Shown in pieces: positions 46,369 to 58,618 of a stretch of DNA of 64,000 nucleotides. A program made the translations under genes and the position numbers. Position 1 is the stretch's first letter. Each line of letters opens with the position of its first letter. The notes under the pieces were generated by a model. It had not been told where the DNA came from, did not search any database, and saw nothing but the letters and a program-made list of their open reading frames with translations. This DNA is from Miscanthus floridulus. Its lineage: Eukaryota > Streptophyta > Magnoliopsida > Poales > Poaceae. The stretch spans positions 17,958,502 to 18,022,501 of the forward strand of contig NC_089591.1 in assembly GCF_019320115.1 (NCBI RefSeq). The letters run 5' to 3'.

Positions 46369-47022
46369 TGGAACACCCCAAAATTTGCCTCTTTTGAAAA
46401 TAGGTTTAAAATGATTTATTTGTGAATTTTTGTGCGCATGAAATATAGGAAAATAAAAAATTCATTAAATTAAAATTCATCACAAGCTGGCAACATGTTT
46501 GAGCATACATGCCCTTGCATTTGATTTATTTGATTGAGTGGTTTTGATTGAAAATTTCAAATGGTTTAAATTGCTTTTGCAAATGAAATTAAAATGGCTT
46601 TGAAGTAAAAGAAAAGAAAGAAAAGAGAATTATAAAATAAAAGAATATAAAAAGTGGTAGAAATTTATGTTTGAAAACTTACTAAAATTGTTCATTTTGT
46701 TTAAATTGAAAAGTGTGGTTGAAACCCCATTTGAATTTGACTTTGGTCATATTTGAATTTGGATTGAAAATGGGAAAAGTACTCCTCCTCCCTCTTTCGG
46801 CCCAGTAGTTGGCCTGCTTCTCCCCACCCTTTTCCTTTTTCTCCTGCGTGAGCCCAGGTCGGCCGCTTCCTTTCCCCGGCCTGCTTCTATTCGCTGACGC
46901 TTCGGCCCACACCAGCGAGCAGGCCCAGCTCTTCCTCCCCGCGACCCTAGCGTCACCCGCCCCCTCTCCTCTCGTGGGCCGGCCCAACCGAAGCTGTCGC
47001 GTTGTGCAGTCCCCTTCCTCTC
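46369..47022 (+). repeat. Truncated Del/Tekay-like LTR, family F1, copy a
   Basis: Begins TGGAACACCCCAAAATTTGCC, matching the start of 48777-52100 (TGTAACACCCCAACTTTTGCC) for about 650 bp; ends where it meets the 99-bp shared sequence. Confidence 0.8.
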
Positions 47023-47030
47023 TATTCTTG

Positions 47031-47129
47031 GATTAGTGAAATAAATAGTTGGGTTATGGTTTTCTTCTGTTCTCCATATCCTGTCTTTTCAGAGCAGCCT
47101 ACACTATTTGGCTTCGATCTCTATTCTTA
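47031..47129 (+). repeat. 99-bp repeat, copy 1
   Basis: gattagtgaaataaatag... to tattctt; matches 53030-53128 with only a few differences. Flanked on both sides by ctctattcttgg-like text. Confidence 0.85.
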
Positions 47130-48776
47130 GACAACCTAAAAATCATGAGAAAATTCTGGACAATAGTAGACTTCAATATCTTTCTTTGAGCATAAGAATC
47201 ATCCTGATAGTATTTTGGTTATGGAAATATGAAAATCACAAAGCGATGCATCTGTGCTGTTTGGAACTTGGAGTAGTTTCTCTTGTGCACTGTTTTCGAT
47301 CAAGTGAACTGCAGAATTTGGAAAAGTGTTCTATAAAGAAGTTGTGGAGGATTTGATAAGCTTTCCAATGATATAAGCTACAACTTCATTGGATTAACAG
47401 AATGAGAGTTACTGATGTTTTACTGTGCTGCTATTTTTCATCTCGCGAGAAATTTCAGATTTCTTGTTCTTGCCCATACGCAAGAGTCTCATTGGGATGT
47501 CAGGACGTCATGATACTAGTTAGCTCCTCTTGGAAGAAGGTGCAAGCTACCCTTCTTATGTCCCTAGTTGATCTTTTCTTAAGAGGGTAGCCAAGCTAAA
47601 GAAGTTGCAAGACGAAGGTCTCATGTGTTCTGGTGCTTCACTTGAAAGTATAGGTTATGTCTCTGAATGAGAAGTCACTATCAAGTGCAGTTATCTTTGC
47701 TAAAGATGTGTTACTTGTTGAATCACTTGAGTTATTATAAATTGGGAGTTCAATCTTCAACATGCCCAGGATAAGTTGGCATTGATGATGTAGAAAGGAG
47801 ATATTGGACATCTACAGTTGAGTCAATGGAGACTCAGAACATCTCAATGATTTACCAAGTTAGAAAGTGAGCTTTGGTTCAAGGAAGGTTTATCCAAGAT
47901 CATCAAGATTTTGGTAGAGCTACTGGAGAAGCTTTCAAGTTAGTTTGGATCAAGAGACCTCAGCTAAGTGTTGAAGGAGTCCAAGAAAAGGTTGAAGTAA
48001 AACCTATGTATTAGCTTTGTTAGACCAGGACAAGAGCTTCATATCTACAATGATGCACCTTGTCAAGGTGTGGGATGTGTCCTTATGCAACAAGAAAAAT
48101 GTAGTACCTTGTTCATTGAAGTCAACTAAGGAAGCATGAGTTAAACTACCTAACATGCATCTAGAGTTATCCATTATGGAGCATGGAAGTAAAAGTGACA
48201 TATAGGAGGGTCACAAGAATCTACAGGACATCTTCACTAAGCTGGTCTTGAGCTTGTAATATCCTTGTTGGAATGAGATTGATTATGACTTGGAAAGTGT
48301 TATCACTTGCGAGGCACACAGTCATGGCCGATGCCCTTAGCAATAGAGAATTATGCTAAGAAGGTTTGGGTGACACCAAGGATTAAGAATTGTATTCAAG
48401 TTTGAGCAACTTGACCGAAATCATTAATGTTTTGAAGATTGGTGGTAGATTCTCTTTCCGATCAAGAGAGTAAGGAGGCTTTGTTGTGAGGTGAACATAT
48501 GAAGAAAGAGGTCTAATAAGTATGGACTAAAAAGGAAAGGTGGCCTAGTGATTGGAATTACTTGAGGAATGTTTGGGGTATCTTTTAGAATCTTGGAATC
48601 AGTTTGCCAAGTTACTTGGAGTAAGGTTAGAGGGTATGCAAAGTAAAGTGGATCCTTATCAAGAAGATGGAACTACACGAGGAAGTAAAGAAGAATCCAA
48701 AGATGAGGTATCCCTATCTCTTAGTCAACGTCTTCCAAATCTCGAGGACTGAGATTCATCTTAAGGGGTGTAGAAT
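47130..48776 (+). pseudogene. Degenerate internal remnant of a Del-like element with RNase H traces
   Basis: Heavily mutated. Around 48040-48090 one frame gives IYNDAPCQGVGCVLMQQ, the start of Gypsy RNase H; around 48130-48240 RKHELNYL and HKNLQDIFTK, and near 48335 MADALSNRE, parts of the same domain in shifted frames. The RT before it is not recognisable. A purine stretch (ttaaggggtgtagaat) precedes the LTR at 48777. The first ~350 bp may be LTR rather than pol sequence. Confidence 0.6.
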
Positions 48777-51700
48777 TGTAACACCCCAACTTTTGCCTCT
48801 TTTGAAAATAGTTTAAAATGATATATTTGTGATTTTTTGTGCACATGAAATATAGGAAAATAAAAATTTTCATTAAATTAAAATTCATCATAAGCTAGCA
48901 ACATGTTTGAGCATACATGCCCTTGCATTTGATTTATTTGGTTGAGTGGCTTTGATTGAAAATTTCAAATGGTTTAAATTGCTTTTGCAAATGAAATTAA
49001 AAATGGCTTTGAAGTAAAAGAAAAGAAAGAAAAGAGAATTATAAAAAAAAGAATATAAAAAGTGGTAGAAATTTATGTTTGAAAACTTACTAAAATTGTT
49101 CATTTTGTTTTAATTGAAAAGTGTGGTTGAAACCCCATTTGAATTTGACCTTGGTCATATTTGAATTTGGATTGAAAATGGGAAAAATGGGAAAAGTACT
49201 CCTCCTCCCTCTTTCGGCCCAGCAGTCGCCCTGCTTCTCCCCACCCTTTTTCTTTTTCTCCTGAGAAAGCCTAGCTCGACCGCTTCCTTTCCCTGGCCTG
49301 CTTTTGTCTGCTGACTGCTTCGGCCCACGCCAGTGCGCAGGCCTAGCTCTTCCTCCCCGCGGCCCAGCGTCACTCGCCCCCTCTCCACTCGTGGGCCAGC
49401 CCAGCCAAAGCTACTAGCGCCATGCATCCCCTTCCTCCCTCTTGCGCTGACCGGTGGGGCCTCCCTGTTAGGCTCGCCTTCCACCTTCTTCACCGCTCCG
49501 GACTCCGCCACCGCACCGAGTGTCCGCGTCCATCCCATCGCCGCCTTGCCTTGCGACTCAAGTAGCCTGGTCTCATAAATATCGAAGCCGAGCCTATGCC
49601 ACCCTCGCCTAACCCAATTGCAAGCCACCGCATCACTCGAGTGCCCACAGCCACACTGCAACCTAGCGCCGCCGTCCGCTATCTACTTCGCCAAGCACAA
49701 CGTCGCCTCCACTTGCTCCGCGTCGCCGAGATCCGCTATGGTGAGCCCGTCCGTCGCCCCCTCTCTCCTCCCCATGTCTCCTGGTTCGTCAAATGGTGGA
49801 CCATATGCCGAGAACCATGAGCGCCGCTCACTCCGGCAATGGCGTCGCCATGTCGGTACTATTCCAGCTGGCCGACTTTCTTTTCCCCCAGCTCCCATCT
49901 TATCAGTTCGCGTTGATTTTAAATCCAACGGCCCAAGATCAAGGATACCCCTTTGCAGTGGCCGTCTTACTAAAGAGCTCCTCCAGTTTTCTATTTTCAA
50001 ACCCGTGGTCCTAAAGCGCAATCATAGATTACGTTTTCTTCTTTGGAAAGCGTAGTTTCGTCGGTTTAGATCCAAAATACGTTTTCATCCTATTTACAGT
50101 TTTGCCACTAATTTTGTTTTAGCCATAACTTCTCTGTTTTAACTCCGATTTGACCCGTTCAACTTGTGTTAGGTTCATAATTTCATAACCTACATGTTAA
50201 TACTACTAGTTAGATATGTTTTCAACTTTAAAATTCGAGGTTAGATTTAATCTAGTATTTTATTAAAGGAATCTTGTTTATTTCATGTCTACTATGTTTT
50301 AGCTCCGAATTGACCCATTCAAGTTGCGCCAGATTCATTGCAACATGATCTATGTGTTAGTAACAGTGTTTACCATATTACTATTTCTGAAATTTCATGT
50401 TTTAAATCTTATCTTGATTAATAATTATGCAACTGGGTTTTATAAATAAAATATGATTTGTTTTACTTTAGTTTTATAATTCAAATCTAAATTTGACATT
50501 AATTCAATTATATTATTTATGAAATATCTTATATATATTTAAAATGAATGAATCCTATAGTTTTCTTTTCCACATATATAGTAAATCTATCGATAGTTGT
50601 ATCTTTTCAATCGTAGCTCCGATTAGGGTGCTTCTTGCGACTGTGTGTTCGTAGCGATGCGTAGAATCATGTTTCAAACTCTTTTACTTATTTTTGTTTA
50701 TGTTTGGTGTACTATTCTAATTTAGTTCTATTATTTGCTTTGTGTATGATTGCATGGATGCTTGTGTGGTGCTTTATGATCTTGTCAAGTCGATGAGTTT
50801 TACATGGTGAATCGAGAAGCAGATCTTTGAAGTTTTGGACTTGAAGAAGAATCTAAATTTAAGGCAAGTATAGCATGGAATCTTCCTTGTTGTCCTATAC
50901 ACCTTTAATTACTTAATTCATATTGCATGTATCCACCTTGTTGCCAATAAGGATATCCTAGATATTTGTTACCTAGTATCTTAATTCCTATGGGTTATTG
51001 CATTGGGTAGTATGATACTAGTGCTCAACTAAAGCCATGATCTTGTAACTTGACTAATGGATTATGCAATAAACACTAAACGATGCTTTTTAGCAACATG
51101 GAATAAGGGGCCTAGAGCATTGGGTTCTTTTATGGATGCTCTAGATTCCTCTCCCTAAGGACTTATCTGTAAGTGATCATCTGGGACTTACAGTACAACT
51201 GTGAGGGCTATATGGCTCTGGTTTTAGTTCAGTATGAGGTCCTTTTCTAGCTTTTAAGAGGTTACCTTTATTGGCGTAAGAATGGCTTGCTGAATCGAGT
51301 ATATGACAGCCTCTACTCTTATGTGTATAGCCATGATGGAATTGTGCCATTTGACAGGGGGGTTCCTATATCTGTTTGCTGAGTGAATCTAATGGACCTA
51401 ACTTGTTAGACGAACCTTTGATAGGCTTCATAGTGAACCCTGCCGACCTTCTTTGGTAGTGGGTCAAGAGGTTGGCCGCCATAGGCGAAAGGGCAAATCA
51501 TGACTCACAGTGAAAGTGTACAACCTCTATAGAGTGTAAAACTAGTATATCAGCTGTGCTCACGGTCACGAGCGGCCTTGGAACATTTATGGAATAGATG
51601 ATGAACACTAATGATATGGATGATGAAAATGCTCATTAATGATTACTGTTTATGCTATTCATTATTCATGTTTACCTAATCGTATGTTTACATGGGCTTG

Positions 51701-52100
51701 TGATAAACTTGGTGCTACTCCTTTGCTAAAATTGTGACAATTAAAAGCTAATTGCAGTTAAACCAATGTCAGCCTTTTGAGCCTCATGAACCCTATGTTA
51801 TATTTGTTGAGTATGACATGTACTTATGCTTGCTTTACTTTTTAAATCTTTGGAAAATCCCGGATGGGTACTAGATTGCTAGAGTTTGGAGGAATTAGGC
51901 TTGTGATCAACCTGTGGAATTGTAGTCTTCACCTGAAGATCGGAGTTTTTCTGTCTAAGGTTATATCCTTTATACCAAGTATGTTATATATTAAGCATTA
52001 TCTATTGATATTACCTTTATTTGTAGCTATATGTGAGATTTAACTTCCTGGGCTCACATATGGTGTGTATCTGGTTTTGTCCTTAAAATCGGGTGCGACA
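48777..52100 (+). repeat. Complete Del/Tekay-like LTR, family F1, copy b (3.3 kb)
   Basis: Starts TGTAACACCCC after a purine tract, ends GGGTGCGACA immediately before a primer binding site. 3324 bp. GC-rich at 49200-49830; the frames there (for example 49155-49661 on the - strand) are not genes. Serves as 3' LTR for the remnant at its left and as 5' LTR for the remnant at its right. Confidence 0.82.
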
Positions 52101-52103
52101 AAG

Positions 52104-52120
52104 TGGTATCAGAACAATGC
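52104..52120 (+). promoter_or_regulatory. Primer binding site of the F1 Del-like element
   Basis: TGGTATCAGAACAATGC, three bases after the LTR; initiator-Met tRNA type with mismatches. Confidence 0.7.
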
Positions 52121-52294
52121 TGACTATAGGCCGCAAGCCTAGATAGAACTGGACATTTTAGCATGCTTTCATCTTTGCTTAGTTCTTGCTTTCTCTCTAA
52201 CCTTGATACTTGCTAAAAGTTATGCTCACTTTGGCCTCTATTCTGTTATGAAAACCTTGTCTCTATTCTGAACCTTCTCTCTTAGTCTATATAG

Positions 52295-53029
52295 ATGGGT
52301 CGTAATGAGGAGACCACCAGCATCAAAGGTCAGGAGGACCAAGCTACGTTGTCCGTAAGCGCATTCGATAAGGAGAAGCTTGTAGCTATGCAACAACAAG
52401 TACTTGAAGGAATGACTCAATATGGGAGTTCTCCACAGTGCTTACCACAAGGTCAAACCAAAAGGACCAGTGAAGAGACAAGTGGCAGAAGCTTGGAAGA
52501 AGATGAAGTCCAATGAAGATGTTGGTAGTAAGACGCTTGGAAGTTAGGATCCATGTCAATATTGTAAGCATTATGGTTTCCCCTGTCTTTAGAACAAGTC
52601 TAATAAGAGGGAAGTCAAGGTGAACCTGAGTTGTGAAGCTAATGTGGATAAGAAGAGGAAGGCGGTCTCATCAGAGCCAGAATTGGGAAGAATCAATAAT
52701 TACACCATGGAAGTAGCCAGAGTCAGATCACTACCGGACTGCCACCAAAAAGTGTCAGTAATACTCAACCCAAAAGAAGCATTTGGTGAGAGTGACGAAT
52801 GAAGAAGTCATGCTAGACTACCCAAGATCCTTAGATAAGGAGTATGAGTTTGTGCCCTTTATGTAAAAAATGATAGTATCGCAAGATGAGTCAATGATTG
52901 AGTTGTGCATCTTTATTGCTTTGTTGAATTATCATTATGTTTATGCTTGTTTTGGATCTTTATAATGATTGCAATGATCTTATTGGGTGTTCCCACAATA
53001 TCATTTAGTTTATAGGCCTAAGGCATAGG
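52295..53029 (+). pseudogene. 5' internal remnant of the F1 Del-like element (gag start)
   Basis: ATG at 52295 opens MGRNEETTSIKGQEDQATLS to a TGA at 52516. A further in-frame-like part at 52620-52802 reads LSCEANVDKKRKAVSSEPEL. Too short and degenerate to assign domains; position after the primer site fits gag. Ends at the 99-bp repeat; pol is absent. Confidence 0.5.
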
Positions 53030-53128
53030 GATTAGTGAAATAAATAGTTGGGTTATGGTTTTCTTCTGTTCTCCCTATCCTGTCTTTTCAGAGCAGCCTG
53101 CACTCTTCGGCTTATATCTCTATTCTTG
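53030..53128 (+). repeat. 99-bp repeat, copy 2
   Basis: Matches 47031-47129; here it joins gag remnant to the next LTR-like block. Confidence 0.85.
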
Positions 53129-56100
53129 GATAGTGCAAGCAGGCAGACACTCACCGTCAGCGAGCTTCCACCAGCTTCTACACGCATCTATGAGTGCCAC
53201 CTCCTGCTTCGACGTGTCTGCATTGCCGTAACATGTCGAGCGCACCTTCTTCCGCCGCCCTCCACTCTCCTGATAACTCTGGAGCACCGTCTAGTCGTTC
53301 TCTCCCTTCCCTCTGTTTTCCGTCAGCACCGCCCAGCTCCGATGAGCTCACACCAGAGTCGTAGAGCCCTCCCAGCCACAGCCGAGCACGTCACCATGAT
53401 CGCCATCACCTAGCGCCTCCATCTCACCCACTTGCGCAGCTTCTACCCCTCTGGTTTGCCCAGCGCAACCTTGTCTTCTCCAACTTCGGCGAGGAGCCAC
53501 CGTGATCCATTCCACCATGGACAGGGAGTTCGGGTGGGCTTCTTGCTTCATACTTTGTTGTTTCTTGATCTTCATTCTCTCGTGATGTTCATGAGCTTCA
53601 TCGTGGATCATTCGGTCGATTGCTTTCCTCAGAATAGAGCTTTGCTGTGAGTTCACACCGTCGCTGTCGTCTCCAATGCCGATGACCTAGCTCCACCTCG
53701 ACTTAGCCATCATTCTCATGTGCATCAACTTCAGGGTGAGCCACTCATCATGTCTGTGTGCTCTATTTTACTTCTACCATGCCATAGCCACGAGACCGCA
53801 GGTCGCCGGCGAGTTTTGCTTCGCCGTGCCGCTGCGTGCATTGCTGCTTGTGCTATGAAGCATTGTTGGACCGATTAAGGGCTCGGTTAAGTCTGTTAGG
53901 AGATGCTAAGTACACCGGAGACTTTTGTTTTGTCGGCGAGGCCGTAGTTCACTGTCGCCGTCTTGGTGGGACACTGCCGTGCCGCCATCATCGTCGGCGA
54001 GGTCACTACAGTCGCCTAGATGCTCAATCAGTACCCTCAGTCAAAGCGTAGCGCTGAGGGGGTCATGTTGGTGCAATCCTTACCATCGAAAACCACACCA
54101 TCGGTGAGTAGTCGCTGGTCAGAGGGTCTCACCGTCGTGGTCAGCATGGGCTAACCGGTGGGGTCACCCTGTCAGCGACCGTTTTAATGAAAATGAATTT
54201 CTCTATTTTGCAGAAATGGTTAAATAGTGTTGTGATTTGTTTATTTTGTGTAGAAATAAATAGAGCTCCAAAAATTATGAAAATTTTTGTGTGACCTCTC
54301 TCAGATGTGAACTAGTTAGGAAAAATATTAAATGTTACTTTTTAGTGCATTTTGAATGTGATAAAAAATGCTCAAAGTAATTAATAAATGGGATTCCATG
54401 ATTTTTCTAGGCTTATATAATTGTCCAAAAATTATGGAAATTGTTTTTCCACTTAGTTATCATGTGATGAGTCTTCACAAAAATTTGGAGCTCATTTGGA
54501 AAAGGTTGATTTATTTCATAATTTTGAATTAATTAATTAATTAATTAAACAGATAGTAAACCTTAATGACTTAAGTTTTGTTTGAATTTGGGATTGAGTG
54601 ACGACCTCGGATCATTATCATAAAATGATCCTCGGCACATTAAGTAAGTGTTTGAGTTTATGATCAAGTTGTGATTAAGAAAGGTTAATCTAACTAAACC
54701 CTAGAAAAGGTTTAGTTAGTTGTTAGTTTGTAAGTATACCACAAAGGAAAGTTGTATTCAAGTTATTAACTTTTGCATCCATCGTCAAGCATCATGTTTT
54801 ATATCTCGCATCATATTAAACATGGCATTATTACCACATGTATTGAACGAAAGTGAGAACGTGGTAGTCAATCAAGTTGTTGAGGAAGTCAACCCACCGG
54901 TTGAGGTCGGGTTTGATATCTGTGGAACATCTCTAGAACTTGACTTTTCTGACAATCAAGGCAAGCCTCGGATGCATTTAAACCTACCTTGTGTTTTACA
55001 AATTATATCGCTTTTGTTTTTAAATGTTGCATTAAGTGTTTATGAGTTGAGTGGAAACCTTATTGGTGCATTACCAACCTTATTTTTCCATATCAACCTT
55101 ATTACCAGCTTCAATTCGTAAATGCCTAATTATGCTTAGCCATGCTTAGACCGATAAAAGTCAGGTGATTACCTATCACCTGCGAGATATAAATGGATTT
55201 TTGGATATGATTGGTTATTTATGTTATCATGAGATATAATTGTGGAGTAATAAATCTAGACCGAGTGGACTCGGTGTATGAGAGCCATAAGACATGGATG
55301 TCTTGTGAGCGAGTTCTTTCTGCCTGTGTCGATTAAGAACCGTTTGTTGTTGAATTACATGAGGTGAGACTTTGTAGTACTGGCCACGTACTCCGGTAAG
55401 CCTTAACTCGGCTATTCTATTACGAGAATGGCTACTCGCGCACTAGGAGTGGAGAGATGGCGAGAGTAGCATGTACCCATGTGGCAATGGGCTGGATTGG
55501 TGGAGTATTGTGCTCTCGGGTGGTGTGGACCTGTTCTTGTTTTAGAGAATCTGAGGGTAGGTTGGTATATGTAGGTCAGGGACCTGCATATGTCATGTGG
55601 TTGGGAAACCCCTGTTGGGTTATAATTGGTTCGAATCATCGTTGCTCCTCGGTTATGGAGACTCAACTCATTGTTCATCATCGTAGTTAACAAATGGAAC
55701 TTGAGTAGGATTTGAGAAAGAGTTTGATATGAAGTTCATGATCTCAATATGGATCATGTCAGCTTTATATATGATCTATATGAAGATTTAAATGTTGAAA
55801 GAAAGAATCTTGTTAGAGAGCTTTTACGCAAAAGAACCTTAATTCTTGCTAAAGCCTTACCTTGAATCCTCAAGCCTGCATTGCTGAGTTTTCTCCGTTT
55901 TACGTCGGTTTAGTCTTGTTGAGTACTTTGTACTCAGGGTTCTTTAACCCTTGTTGCAGGTGAGCCTCATGAGCAGGTCTGCTTTGGACCATGCTGCATG
56001 ACGGTTGTTCAAATCGAAGATGATAAGTAAATGTGTGGCCCTTGGGCAGGGTACTTTATTTGTGTGTTTTGTTTTATGTTACTAAAACTAGTCCACTACT

Positions 56101-56381
56101 ATGGTTTGTAATAATAATCGTACTTAGTTTGTGAAACAACTATTTTGTAACTAAGTTATTGTAAGACTTTCGCTATTTTACTCTGATATATATTAATGAA
56201 TAAACTATTGTAATACTGCAATGACTCTGTGATGGATCCTTCTTGGAAGAAATCATGGATGATTCGGGTTTCCCGAGGACACCCGACAGGCTTCTTAAGT
56301 TACCGGGAACATATACATAGTCATCAGAAGTCATTGGATAATGACAGGTGCATGTGGGCCCTATAATTTAGGAGGTTTTGC
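53129..56381 (+). repeat. Del/Tekay-like LTR block, family F2
   Basis: GC-rich first part (to about 54180) then AT-rich; its last 1.2 kb (from about 55193) closely matches 58619-59812, and more distantly 25801-27176. Ends ggaggttttgccaca and is followed by Athila LTR text. No TGTAACACCC start was found, so the 5' end is truncated or recombined. An (ATTA) run lies at about 54529-54548. Confidence 0.65.
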
Positions 56382-58618
56382 CACATGGAGCTCGAGTGGC
56401 TACTAGGTGGGGCCGTCCAGTCCCACCTATAGGCCGCCTAACCCCCTGGGCTCACATGTTAGCCCCTCCTTCAAATGTCGGTTCTCCACCACCTCCTAGG
56501 TTGCATCTACGCCATCGTTTAAGTCGGTTTGATCCAAGGGTTCACGATGGACGTTCTGGCATATATATACCAACCCCTACCACCGCCGTGAGGCATAAGT
56601 CGTATGAGAAGATAGAAACCCTAATCATCCTCAAAACTCCACCAATTCTAGGGCATTTCTTGTTAGGCTAGGTCTAGAGGGAGGCAAGCAGGCTCCGCTT
56701 GGATTCCTGATCGTGTCAAGAGCATGGTTTGGTATAATCTTTGTACCCCTCTGTTATGCACTACTCCTACATTGGAGAGGGTAGGCGCAATAACATGCCA
56801 TTCCATCTAGATCCATCCAAAAATGTTTTACTCCTACACTAGGAGAAACACACCAAAAATATTCTTGATAAGATATTCACCAAACAAATGCTCCAATTTA
56901 TTATTGCTATCTCTCAAAAGTTTTGTTGCAGAAAAAAGACATGGGGCTATGCAAAAGTTATTCATTAAAAAAAAGAAAAAAAAAGAAAAAAGAGATGAGA
57001 AAAAATGGATAAGTGTCTGAGATATTGAAAACAATGGGTACTTAGATGTCCGCCTAAAAAAGAGAGAAGAAAAGATGAATAAGATAGCCCATGTTTACTT
57101 GCAAAGTTGTTTCTAAATTCTAAAAGAGAGATATGTTTTTAAGGAGCAAACTACAAATAGGTTAGCCACCATATATATCCACACACATGCACATTTTGAT
57201 TTGATTGTATGACTCAACTCTCTTTGGATCCGAGGTTTGACTTTACAATATATGTATTGCAAAGTATGTTGTTTTATGTTTTCTCCACTCCTATGAGCTC
57301 CACATAAGCTTTAGTTGTAGGAAGAAAGAAAGGCATAACATCACTATTGGCTAGGTGAGAATCCACAAATACCACATATATTGAGAGACTTGAAAGTGTC
57401 ATACAAAGGAAGCTCTGAGTTTTATTTTGAAAATCTATAAAAACTCTAGAATAATGGTTGAACAAAGAACTTGAGGCATAGTCTTGACTTGATCATTCTG
57501 TCTTTCAATTGGTCAAGACCCAAGTGAAGGCTGAGAAGCCCCATAGTTGAAGGTAATATGGGTGAGTTTGAAAGTCAGATCGGTTCATTCTAATCCAGAG
57601 GAGAATTCTTGTTTAAATGCATGTGTACTTTTTAGGAGTGAAAGCATCGACACAACTCCTAATCCATTTACTAAGTTTAGCTTTACTAAGGGACTAGCAA
57701 AGGTTAAGCTTGGGAGAGTTTGTTGACGGTAGTTAACAACCATTATAAACCATCAATACAACATGCATAAGGGCATAAATATAATCACCAACGAAGGTCT
57801 AGGGATTTAAACTAATAAATTCCATGTATTTTGGTGAATCTGTATTTTCTGCATGATTTATTCAGAAAACCATCAATGTGGACCTACATATTGGAATTAA
57901 TCGCGCTTATCCGTAGCGAAATGTACACTAGAAAACTCTAGAAGACTCAAGAGGACTCCATACTAATACGGAGCCCAAGTGGCTACCAAGTGGGGCCGCC
58001 TAGCTCCACCTATAGGCCGCCTGGCTCCATGGGCTCAGATGTCAGCCCCTCCTTCAAATGTCGGTTCTCCACCGTCTCCTAGGTTACATCTACGCCGTCG
58101 TTTAAGTTGGTTTGATCCAAGGGCTCATGATGAACGCTCTAGCATATATATCTAGCTCCTGCCACCCCCTAAGGCATAAGTCATATGAGAAGGTAGAAAC
58201 CCTAATCATCCTCAGAGCTCCACTAATTCTAGGGCATTGCTAGTTAGGCTAGGTCTAGAGGGAGACAAGTAGGCTCCGCTTGGATTCCTGATTGTGTCAT
58301 GAGCGTGGTTTGGTATAATCTTTGTACTCCCTCTCTTATGCACTACTACTACATTGGAGAGGGTAGGCGCAATAACATGTCATTCTATCTAGATCCATCC
58401 AAAAATGTTTTACTGCTACACTAGGAGAAACACACCAAAAATATTCTTGATAAGATATTCACCAAACAAATGGTCCAAGTTATTGTTGCTATCTCTCAAA
58501 AGTTTTGTTGTAGAAAAGAGACATGGGGCTATGCAAAAGTTATTCATTAAAAAGAGAAAAAGAGAAAAAGAAAAAAGGGATGAGAAAAAATGGACAAGTG
58601 TCTGAGATATTGAAAACA
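56382..58618 (+). repeat. Tandem array, right block
   Basis: LTR part 56382-56753, 3' UTR part 56754-57720, LTR start 57721-58336, 3' UTR part 58337-58618 (cut). Period between like junctions about 1582 bp. Same composition and junction as the block at 43525-46368. Its first LTR text (from about +245 of the LTR) overlaps the last LTR text of the left block (to about +320), so the two blocks are ends of different units. Confidence 0.83.

Noticed and set aside
49155..50055. Overlapping 81-168-residue ORFs on both strands
   Set aside because: All lie in the GC-rich part of a long LTR and no domain is recognisable; the matching frames at 46682-47036 sit at the equal place of the truncated LTR copy.
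46363..56386. CACATG at both sides as a target-site duplication of the Del complex
   Set aside because: On the right it overlaps the LTR end, and the Athila text on the two sides overlaps by about 75 diverged bases, so they are different units.
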